This document shows positions 11,590 through 20,101 of a stretch of 64,000 nucleotides of DNA, piece by piece (the stretch's first letter is position 1; the number at the start of each line of letters is the position of its first letter). The notes under the pieces are model-generated. The model did no database searches. It saw nothing but the letters and a program-made list of their open reading frames with translations, and was not told the origin of the DNA. Source of the DNA: Bacidia rubella (lineage: Eukaryota; Ascomycota; Lecanoromycetes; Lecanorales; Ramalinaceae); NCBI GenBank assembly GCA_032158265.1, contig JAVTIF010000018.1, forward strand, positions 496,001 through 560,000, given 5' to 3'. The position numbers were made by a program, and so were the translations under genes.

Positions 11590-12369
11590 ATGTCGACGCG
11601 TGATGCTGCCACTCAAACTAACGGAACGCCTAATGTTGCTACGCAGACTGATAGACCAATTACGGATGGATACCAGGCTATGATAGCTGCTCAATCATCC
11701 AACCCATGGGACCTCAATCAAGCTCGAGCAGTTCAATCACATACCATTGAGGATCTGGATGGAGAAACAACCATCTCCGAATTAGAAGATTATGACCCTT
11801 CGAATGAGGACGATCAGTCACCAGAGATATCTCATAACCCGTGGTGTCAAGCGGTCCCTCGATGTGTCACCGCTTGTAATGATAAACGCAAAGTTATATC
11901 GCACATTTTTGGACGAAACAAAGCACCCACAGCATCACTACCCCGAGATTCTTGGATTCTATGGTGCCGCCAACACTATCAGCGATTCAAGTTTCGAGCT
12001 AATAATACGGGGACATGGCACTTGAGCCAATTGCAACTAGTGCGAGAGCAACTAGACGCATTTGAAAGCTCAGGCTTGATTCGTGCCTGGACTGTCGACG
12101 TGACTGAGAAGGTTAAAATGGCGATCAAGGCCGGTCCCTGCTGGGAGACCTTTCTGTCAGCTCACGTTGGCAATGAAAAGACGTTCGCTCAAATTCGTGA
12201 CATTCTGGCGGATATCGAGCATCACTTCGAAGACGCGGAATTTGCTCAACGAGAAAATAAAGCCAAAATGTTCCCTGAGATTCGATTCGTCCCTGTGGTG
12301 ACGCCACCTGGGCTGCCGGTGCCTCAAGCATGCCTTCCCAGCGAGGTCAGAGGTCTTGGGCGTAACTAA
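11590..12369 (+). CDS. conserved fungal protein of unknown function (ORP1-like)
   Basis: The ATG at 11590 opens a 259-residue frame. The frame extends further upstream only through non-ATG codons. The first 110 residues are disordered, with STRDAATQTNG and an acidic stretch (ISELEDYDPSNEDD). The core, residues 125-200, holds KVISHIFGRNKAPTASLPRD, then SWILWCRQHYQRFKFRA and QLQLVREQLDAFESSG. I recall this pattern (HIFGRNK, then W-x-x-W-C-R-x-H-Y-Q-R) from uncharacterised Pezizomycotina proteins sometimes labelled 'ORP1-like'. No enzymatic motif is visible. The conserved Trp/Cys/His/Arg block could be a small DNA- or protein-binding domain, but I cannot say which. Other fungi often hold several paralogs. 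Confidence 0.65.
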   Translation: MSTRDAATQTNGTPNVATQTDRPITDGYQAMIAAQSSNPWDLNQARAVQSHTIEDLDGETTISELEDYDPSNEDDQSPEISHNPWCQAVPRCVTACNDKRKVISHIFGRNKAPTASLPRDSWILWCRQHYQRFKFRANNTGTWHLSQLQLVREQLDAFESSGLIRAWTVDVTEKVKMAIKAGPCWETFLSAHVGNEKTFAQIRDILADIEHHFEDAEFAQRENKAKMFPEIRFVPVVTPPGLPVPQACLPSEVRGLGRN

Positions 12370-13472
12370 CGGTTTTCGCAACACAGAATTGGAAACTTAC
12401 GTACACGCCCAAAAGAAGCGAGCTCTCCATCTGGTTGTGAGAGTTTGCCTCTGCCGCACCCCGACTTCTGCTCAACAACACCTTCTCTGCCGGAGCGAAG
12501 GAGTCTGCTACTTCTATTATCCACGGCCTTGTGTCAAGTACACCATTCTTTTTCTTTCCACAGAACGATCTCTACTAGGATCTATCAGACTATGCAAATA
12601 CATGCAAAACGCCCGAATAACGACTCCGACTGTAGGTTTTCATCACGTCTCTTTCAGAGTTATACCTGCTCACTCAATTTTCCCACCTTTCCCTAAATCG
12701 ACCACTTCTAAATCATGCGAATACATAACACGTGCAACGCCGGCAAATCATCACAACTGCACCATTCAATACCGATTCACGCCTCTCGACACGTACCTCT
12801 CTCCCTCAGGAGACTCAATCAAGAGTACACAACTCACATATGCCAACAAAGAAGGCTTCGTGCTACGCCCGACAGCTGTACACCTCACAACATGTGAGCA
12901 TACAGCTTCATCAGCTTCACCCACTCCATCAACTTCTTGTAAATACAGTGTTTCATGTAGACAGACCTGCCTAGTCTGCTATGTAGCACCAAAAGTGTCT
13001 CACACACCAATCAAATATCAATATTGCCTCTAAAGTCCCTCCAATGCTCGATAATCCGAGTGTCGGCTTTCGCATTCCTCCAACCCTGCATGTCTTTATT
13101 GTTCAATCTTTCCTTGATCTCGATACACATCCTTCCTCCCTTGCCAATGGAAAGATCATCCCTTTGCTCGTCCCGACTCCTGTGGCACTTGTTGCTGAGT
13201 ATGTAGGCGGCTGAAGGCATAGTAAGCTTACTGGGGGAGAGAAGATAGATACAACTTGAGGATAACAAAGAAGAGTGGAAATGCAAGGGTGGTGCTTGGG
13301 TCAACGAGGTATGAGATTTTTCGAGCACAGCGGACGCTTGATTTGTCCTACTGTATTTACACATATCCTACGAGATCAACGCTAGAAGTATGACAAGGAC
13401 TCGCAGACCACCCCATCCCCTTCCCCCATAGGCCCTCCCAAACAAGCAGGCGAGAACGACAGCAGAAGTCCT
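12370..13472. other. 1.1-kb intergenic stretch
   Basis: Only low-complexity frames (Ser/Thr/His/Pro-rich) on the plus strand, none recognised. C/T-rich sequence dominates. Confidence 0.4.
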
Positions 13473-14670
13473 TCACCACAGTTGAAACTGCCTCTGCGCG
13501 GTGACAGGTCGATCGGGGAGATTGACCCAGACTTTCTTCCTCGCTTTCTTCTCTTCGCGCTCTTTGGCTTCGCGGATGCGTGTGCGCTCTTCTTTGAGGA
13601 GGACTGTGATACCTGCATATCGTCGTTAGCATGCCCCCAGCAAGTAAAGCAAAGCGAACAACAGGGAAGGGCGAATGAACGTACTAGTCTCCGGCTTCCT
13701 CATCATGTACCTCCTTCCTCTCGCCCTGTAATCAATTTCCGACCCATATGTCCCCCGCCCCACCCACGCCTGATCAACATAAATACCACTCGGATCCTCA
13801 ATCCGTCTCTTCTTCCCGTTGCGATCCCTCACCACCGTCACCTCCCCTTTCCCTGCTCCACCACCACCACCACCCCCTCCAACCTTCTCCAACCCCCGCT
13901 TCTGCAGCTCCTCCTCCCCTTGCTCCCCCTTCCCCAACCCCATCTTCTGCCCCACAACAGCCTGAGAGCGCGCTAGCTCCAAATGCTTCAGCACATCCTT
14001 CGCCGCCTTCTTCTTTGAGAACCGCATCTGCACCATCGCTTCAGCTAGCGGCTTTCCGGCGATTTGCCGTGCCAAGGGGCCCAGTTTTTTTATCGAGGTT
14101 TTCAGGAAGGGGGATTTACTGGTCTGTTGCCGCTCGCGCATGGCGATGGATTGTTGGGGAGATATGCGGGCGCGCGTGCGGATTGTGCGGAGGAGAGCGC
14201 GTCGAGAATTTCGGCGGGCGGTGTTGGCGTTCTTGGGTTTCTGGGGCGTTGTGGTGGAGGACTGGGTTTCGGGCTGGGAGGTAGGTGGAGCGGTCTGTGA
14301 TATTGGCGAGGAAGTGGGGGTTCGGGAGGATGGAGGGAGCTCGTCGTCGAAGATTGAGCCTGGTGCTAGACCGCCTTGGCCTGTGGGGATGCCTTCTACG
14401 TCTTTGGCCATTGGCGTGGGTTCGGCTTTGGAGTCTTCGCGTTTGGGCGTTGGCATCTCCCGATTTGACCTGGGGTTCTTCTTTGAGATCTCCTTCTTTC
14501 TGTTACCAATGGAGGTAAAAGTCCTGGTCAGAAGAGATGTGCAGCGTGGACAGAGCGGGTTGATCACGGTAGAGTGAAGGCGAGGCGCTGTAGTTGGATT
14601 AGCTGTCTGCTGAGCTCAATCCACCTTATGACATACCAGTAAGGCGTAAGCATCTTGAAGACGATGCCAT
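13473..14670 (-). CDS. MRPL22: mitochondrial large-subunit ribosomal protein uL22m
   Basis: Three exons, 14670..14637, 14587..13685 and 13612..13473, give 358 residues. The long middle frame begins only at a GTG. A 34-nt upstream exon (ATGGCATCGTCTTC..., GTATGT donor, CTAAT branch, CTACAG acceptor) supplies an in-frame ATG and an arginine-rich mitochondrial presequence, MASSSRCLRLTAPRL. The L22 core lies around residues 170-310: SIKKLGPLARQIAGKPL, VQMRFSKKKAAKDVL and YVDQAWVGRGTYGSEIDYR. The last exon carries ITVLLKEERTRIREAKER and ends LPDRPVTAQRQFQLW, as in fungal mitochondrial L22. uL22 lines the peptide exit tunnel. A Gly-rich run near residue 250 is an unusual low-complexity insert. The gene is divergent from the molybdate transporter, sharing about 260 bp. 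Confidence 0.88.
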
Positions 14671-14933
14671 TGTGAGGAAACAAACGTGCTGCCGCACGTC
14701 AATCGCTGTGAATGACTGCTACTAGTAGGAAATCGAGAAATCATATCAAAATCGCACGGACTACTTCCGCACTCGCTTAGTAAGCTGGCTCGGCCGACGA
14801 TGATGCTTAGGTTGAGCGATCTCTAATTACTTCATATACGAGGTCAAGATGGGTATGTAGCTGCAGAGAGAAGCCAGTTTTCTGCTAGATATCACTGATT
14901 TGCTGACCACATTTGAACGAAAGCTTTCGTAGC
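14671..14933. promoter_or_regulatory. shared divergent promoter region
   Basis: The 263 bp between the ATG of uL22m (-) and the ATG of the molybdate transporter (+) must hold both promoters. No TATA box was recognised. Confidence 0.45.
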
Positions 14934-16310
14934 ATGGCTTCCGGACACTGGCAGGCCAGGGCCAGTGTCCTACGAGACAAATTTGCAGAGAGCTACAGCC
15001 AGGCCAAAACAAACCTCTGGAGAGTTCAACAACACAATGCTCGAACGTTTCGGCGCCAGCCTTTGGCAGAGATCTCTGGAGCTTTTGGAGACCTTGGTAC
15101 TCTGCTTCCTTTGATGATCTTGCTTACTGAGCGAGGTGCTATCTATCTATCGAGCACCCTTGTATTCAGTGGTCTCGCAAACATCTTCACTGGCATTCTG
15201 TTCGGCATTCCTCTTCCAGTGCAGCCCATGAAAGCCATCGCCGCTGTCGCAATTGCCCAACGTTTCTCACCACAAGAGAATGCATCTGCCGGAACGTTCG
15301 TGGCAGCTGTCATCGGCTTTCTCAGTATCACTGGCCTGATGAATTGGCTGACACGAAGGGTGCCAATCCCAGTTGTCAAAGGCATCCAGGTCGGCACGGG
15401 CCTGTCCCTGATCAGCTCTGCAGGGAAACTGTACGATCATAGGGATGGTACTCCTTACGTCCTGTTACTCGTCTTTCTTGGCCTGTTGGCGTCTATGTCA
15501 TTTAGAAAGATTCCCTATGCTTTGATACTCCTGATTGCAGGCGTGGTCGTTGTCATAGTCTCAGAGGCTTGGATAAGGTATCCGAGCAGTTGGCCGAAAC
15601 CAAGCATATGGCACCCCCATGCGTTTGTCCCTTCCAGTGATGCTTTCGCTAAAGGCACATTGGATGCTGGTATTGGGCAAGTGCCGCTGACCGCACTCAA
15701 CTCTGTGATTGCTGTGACCTTTCTTGCCGCAGACCTGTTGCCAGAAGTCCCGACTCCTTCAACTACAAATATCGGACTGAGCGTTATGGCCATCAACCTT
15801 GTTGGATGCTGGTTCGGCGCAATGCCAGTATGTCATGGCAGTGGTGGACTTGCAGCGCAATATCGCTTTGGAGCAAGGTCTGGTTCGAGCATCATCTTTC
15901 TTGGCCTGATCAAACTTCTGCTTGGCCTCTTCGCACAGAACATCGCGGAATGGGTATTCGTGTGGTTCCCCAACATCATTCTCTGCATCCTCGTCATCGC
16001 GGCCGGGCTTGAGCTGGTCAAGGTCGGCGAAAGCTTGAACACAGATGAGTCTCTAGATCTTGCGCCGCCAGATCACGTACACCAAGCAAAGGAAATCTTG
16101 GGAATCAACATGAAGAAATCTGCGGCTGATCTCACACGGGACGAGCGCAAAAGGAGATGGGGAGTAATGGTTATGACTGTTGCTGGTATTATCGCTTTCC
16201 ACAATGACGCGGTAGGCTTTCTTGCAGGCATGCTTTGTCACTGGTCTTTCCAGCTACATGACCGCTACGAAGCCCGCGTAACACAGCGTCAAGGACAGAT
16301 CCGACTTTGA
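14934..16310 (+). CDS. MOT1-type molybdate transporter
   Basis: Single exon, 458 residues from the ATG at 14934 (codons upstream of this in frame are non-ATG). The short soluble N-terminus contains FRRQPLAEISGAFGDLGTLL. The GAFGDLGTLLPL motif and the following FGIPLPVQPMKAIAAVAIA are the two signature blocks of the MOT1 molybdate transporters, a branch of the SLC26/sulfate-permease superfamily that lacks the STAS domain. About ten hydrophobic helices follow. They include VKGIQVGTGLSLISSAGKL and GCWFGAMPVCHGSGGLAAQY, also signature regions. The end at HWSFQLHDRYEARV has no STAS, as expected. The predicted role is high-affinity molybdate uptake for the molybdenum cofactor, used by nitrate reductase in fungi. 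Whether it sits in the plasma membrane or an inner membrane is not visible. Confidence 0.85.
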   Translation: MASGHWQARASVLRDKFAESYSQAKTNLWRVQQHNARTFRRQPLAEISGAFGDLGTLLPLMILLTERGAIYLSSTLVFSGLANIFTGILFGIPLPVQPMKAIAAVAIAQRFSPQENASAGTFVAAVIGFLSITGLMNWLTRRVPIPVVKGIQVGTGLSLISSAGKLYDHRDGTPYVLLLVFLGLLASMSFRKIPYALILLIAGVVVVIVSEAWIRYPSSWPKPSIWHPHAFVPSSDAFAKGTLDAGIGQVPLTALNSVIAVTFLAADLLPEVPTPSTTNIGLSVMAINLVGCWFGAMPVCHGSGGLAAQYRFGARSGSSIIFLGLIKLLLGLFAQNIAEWVFVWFPNIILCILVIAAGLELVKVGESLNTDESLDLAPPDHVHQAKEILGINMKKSAADLTRDERKRRWGVMVMTVAGIIAFHNDAVGFLAGMLCHWSFQLHDRYEARVTQRQGQIRL

Positions 16311-16780
16311 AATGAGTGAACAATATGCGACTGAACGGTTTGGCATCGCGCTTGCTGATACCTAGTACATCTCTTGGCGAGGACTGCGTCACATATATGT
16401 TTCTAAGATGTTTCGCATCTGACACCACCCAACACCCAGTCTTCGCTTCACATTGCGTTCTATTGCACCAAAGCTCAATTGGTATTCAAACGTTGTAACA
16501 CGATATCATTCAGCCTTTTCAATCAGTGTCATGACCACACGTAGCAAGTGCCCTTTGTTGTTTTCACAACGCACTCCTGGGAACTCGAGTACAAGCTACC
16601 CTTGAGGAACACTTCCACGTGCAATCACCGTCACTCTTGTTCGAATGTCTCAATGACTATCAGATTCTGGTATCCATCTCCGACGCCAATGCTCAATGCA
16701 GGAAACGGCCTTTCTAGCCGCCTACCTAACAATTAATATTCCGCCCTCGCCACGTGGAAAATACGTCAACACCACCCCAA
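16311..16780. other. intergenic, no gene seen
   Basis: 3' region of the transporter gene. No supported gene. Confidence 0.4.
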
Positions 16781-17014
16781 ATGGACGGAGCTTCGCCTAC
16801 CATTAGCGAGATCTATACCAAACAGGCTAATCTGCAAGCCGGCGAACATATCATCAATGGTCAAATGATCTACTATCAAGCGAAGATCGCAGAATGGCCA
16901 CTGCTAGCCTCCGAAGAGACATGTACGACAGGGGCATATAAGGAGTCAGCTATTTCCTTCGCCGAACTGCAACGATTGGACTTCATCAACTCCTTGGATC
17001 TGCGAAGTGTTTGA
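16781..17014 (+). CDS. possible small hypothetical protein
   Basis: A 77-residue frame from the ATG at 16781 begins MDGASPTISEIYTKQ and contains EHIINGQMIYYQAK. It has no signal peptide, membrane helix or known motif. It could be a real small gene, part of a longer spliced gene, or chance. The composition looks protein-like, but there is no independent support. Confidence 0.25.
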   Translation: MDGASPTISEIYTKQANLQAGEHIINGQMIYYQAKIAEWPLLASEETCTTGAYKESAISFAELQRLDFINSLDLRSV

Positions 17015-17136
17015 TGACTGCTACGTCTTGTTAAGGGCACCGTGAAACAGGCCGCCCATACTTCGCACTACACCAATCGAACGCACCATAATCCACTCCT
17101 CATCAGCACAAACAATAGCAACCAGCATACTCCACG

Positions 17137-17753
17137 ATGTACGAGTCTTTCCCCTCCTCTCCTTCCTCCATGTTGTTCCCAACCCATCCACCACTTTCCC
17201 CTATCCCCTTCACCACCCATACATCCCCTACCTCTCCACGCCTTTCTCCTTTCCTCAAACTAATACCACCATCAGGTGCGTCGAAACAACAATCTTCTTC
17301 CGCTGCCCCAAATGTCGAATCGTCATCGTCCAGACTGACGAAGAAACCGACCGCTGCGACGCCATGCTCCTCGGCCAAGGCTGCGAGGGCGAAACCTGTG
17401 AAACTGAGTACCGTACCGGCTACGACAAATGCGACGGCTGCCTCGAAGACGAAGCGAGGGAGAAGTCGAGGAAGGCTATTGGAAAGGCTGCTGCATCTCG
17501 TTCAAAGTATGGTGGAGGGTATTGCGGTGGAAATGGTGGATATGATAGTGATGGAGAGACCTTCGCCGATTGGGGCAATTATCCAGATCCAGTCCGTGGC
17601 GGGTTTGGCTGGGGGACACCTCAGCAGGAGCGGGAGGAGAGGGAACGAAAGGAGATCATGCGGGAGAGGGAGAAGTTGGGGGTATATAAGAAGAAGGAGA
17701 ATGTCAGTGCGTTCAGTGAGAAGAGCGCCAGTGCCAGTAAGGGCAAGAAGTAG
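17137..17753 (+). CDS. small Cys-rich (zinc-ribbon-like) protein with a split start codon
   Basis: The coding frame 17276..17753 reads CVETTIFFRCPKC near its start, then several more Cys residues (GQGCEGETCETEY, KCDGCLEDEA). It ends in a charged tail rich in Arg/Glu/Lys (QEREERERKEIMRERE). It has no ATG at its 5' end. The best model puts AT at 17137-17138 and G at 17276, with a 137-nt intron (GTACGA donor, CTAAT branch, CATCAG acceptor) splitting the start codon, for 159 residues. The intron is strongly pyrimidine-rich, as expected. The CPKC and CDGC pairs suggest a zinc-binding fold followed by a coiled or disordered tail. Similar short fungal proteins beginning MC are known to me only as uncharacterised. 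The donor is weak, so the 5' end is the uncertain part. Confidence 0.55.
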
Positions 17754-18121
17754 CCTGTGAATCTGCTGGCGATTTGGTCAGAGCTGCTTGGTGGATTGTG
17801 CATAGCTAGAGCGAAGATCACTGGTGATGCAACAACAGATGGAATAATGGGAACAACTGCTTGGTTGCTACGCCGCCGCTTGAGTCATAGGAAGGATTGC
17901 TCAACAGGAGCCTGGGAGATGGAAGCCAATGTTAGTTCTTATCGCAACTACTTAGCCACTGAATGAATACAATGTACTCTTATCCCGTCATCCCATCCCA
18001 AGCACTGCTAACAACATACCGTTAACCATACTGCCCAATTTCCACTCCACCTATAGCATCCCACAACCCTTCACTTTTCATCCCCACTATCTAACGCATA
18101 CCACAAGGGTGAAGGACCACT
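17754..18121. other. convergent 3' region
   Basis: 3' ends of the Cys-rich protein gene and of the trehalose phosphatase gene. Nothing else recognised. Confidence 0.4.
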
Positions 18122-19415
18122 CTAATCCTCCCGCGTTCCTGAGTTCGTGTCATCCTCACTTTCCACTTCTTCTCCAGGCTGACGAACAAGGTACGCCTCC
18201 AAGATCTCCCAGACTTCTTCCACACAATCGACGGCATATCTGGCCTTCGAATCAGTAGGGGTGCGAGTACCGTCCCGAACTTTCGTTGAAGAATTGCGCT
18301 CCCACGGAATCCCAAAGTCGCGGATCGCTTGGAACATGTCTGCCCTCTTGGATCAGCTTCTCTCCCGAACCGAAAACAATGCTAAAACTGCCTGAAAGTG
18401 GCAACGCAACGAGCACAGCATGAACGAGAAGCCTCGCAAGTAAGAGACACTCACCCTCATCAGTCCTATCATCACCCAAACAAAGCACAAGCCCCTCATC
18501 TCCCACCTTCACCTCTCCACAAATCTTCCCTGTCCACGCTCCCAGAATCACCTTCACGGCCTCCCCCTTGTCCACCCCCATCTTCCTAACCTCAACATTA
18601 CACTTCCCCTCTTCAATCCTGGCACCCCACCTCTCCTCCCCATTCCTCCGCCCCAAAACCCTTAACACGCCTCCCAGAAGCGCCTCTCCATCCGCGCGAT
18701 TCCCACGATAATGCCACACCGCCCCGCCATCCTTAAGTTCCACGGTACTGCCCTTAACAACAACCGTCAACGCCCCGAAAATCCTCTCCACCTTCACTTT
18801 CCACGGCAGCTCTTCGACTTCGAGATTCTCTGGTTCACCAACGGGCGTTTCGATCTCGGCTGCTAGGGCCGCTGATTCGGCGGCAATGAGAGAAACTTGC
18901 CCCGCGTTTGCGACGTGGCATTCGAAGGCGGAGAGGGAGATAAAGGTAGGGTGGTTTGGAGGGCGGATGAAGGCGCCGTGCTCGGCTGCGAGACCGATTG
19001 CGGGGTAGGATGGGAGCGCCTGCAACAGGGATGTCTTGGTGCGGCCTGAGATTATCCAGACGGAGGTGTTGGTCTGTGTTGAGAGCGCGCGGAGGAGGTC
19101 TAGTTGTTCGGTTGTGAGGAGCGCGGTGCTGGCGTCTAGGCGGAGAGGGGTTAGTGTTCCGTCGTAGTCGAGGAGGATGAGGCGTGGGCAGATTGTGGGG
19201 TGGGTTGGGAAGGTTTGATTGGTGGGGTCGGTGATTGCGGGGGATGGGGAGGGTGCGTGGGAACGGTTGAACATGTCGTTGGAGGGGTTGGCGGTGGTGT
19301 GGGAGGGCGATGAGGTGGGGTTGGTTGCTGAATTTGTGGAAGGGGAGATTTCTGATGAGGGGAGGATGGGCAAGTTGCTGTCGTTGGTGGATGTTGGTGT
19401 GTTAGGCTGGGGCAT
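18122..19415 (-). CDS. stand-alone trehalose-6-phosphate phosphatase
   Basis: Exons 19415..18455 and 18339..18122, joined over a 115-nt intron (GTGAGT donor, GGGCAG acceptor), give 392 residues. This is a HAD-superfamily phosphatase of the trehalose-6-phosphate phosphatase family. The nucleophile motif is DYDGT at 83-87, the second motif SGR at 123-125, the catalytic Lys probably K283 (VDKGEA), and the Mg-binding motif GDDRTDE at 314-320, immediately continued across the splice by DMFQAIRDFG. The family hydrolyses trehalose 6-phosphate to trehalose, a stress protectant and storage sugar. The first 75 residues are a Ser/Thr/Pro/Asn-rich disordered extension. The usual fungal enzyme, Tps2, has an N-terminal glucosyltransferase-like domain. 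That domain is absent here, so this looks like a bacterial OtsB-sized enzyme or a fungal single-domain paralog. Confidence 0.85.
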
Positions 19416-20101
19416 TGTGGTGGATGGAGATGCCTGGTCGGAAGGTGCTGAATTTGACAGTGAAGGCTTTGGTTTGTCAATTGCCGAATGCGTTTTTTGG
19501 TTGTGCTTTGAAAAGCAACGAAAGTCGGCTGCTTTTTATCAGAGGTAGCTGAAAAGGGGCAGTCTAAGATAAGGGGATATGTAGTAAAGCCAATTGAATG
19601 CAAAGAAGTAAAGTGATCTGACAATCTTGAGAATTGAAAGTGAATGATGAGACAAACGAGGGTTGGAAGCGAAAGCGCCATCATTGTGACAAAGACGAGG
19701 AAAGAGCTGCCCCGTGGAGCTTTGACTACGATAGAGAAGGTACGATCCAATAAGGGCCAGCATTGTCTGCACTTCCTCCAGACCGCTTTTTCGAGTGATA
19801 CTTGAGGTCTTTGATTAAATTGAAGCATGTCCCATCCTTTCGGACGGTGTGGTCTTCAGGCTCCATCATTTAGATTATTGGATGCTCGAGGAGAAGGGCA
19901 GCGGGGCGAAATTTGCAAGGCGAGTAGGGATGGCTGACCAAGCATGACGTAGACTGTGCCAGCCCTGCCATTCGCCAAGACATACAAACGTCTATAGAGC
20001 TTCTATTGAAGTCACGCTGTACACAAGCGTATCAACCCGTTGCCTTTGAAGATGTTCGGAATAACCATTGTCTCCACCTGTTGAGCTTGCGAAGAGCTTC
20101 T
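19416..20101. promoter_or_regulatory. divergent intergenic region
   Basis: 686 bp between the divergent trehalose phosphatase and poly(A)-polymerase-like genes must hold both promoters. Frames present here are shadows or Pro-rich leader sequence. Confidence 0.4.

Noticed and set aside
13626..14567. uL22m starting at the GTG at 14567
   Set aside because: GTG starts are not expected in nuclear genes, and a well-spliced upstream exon gives a proper ATG and presequence.
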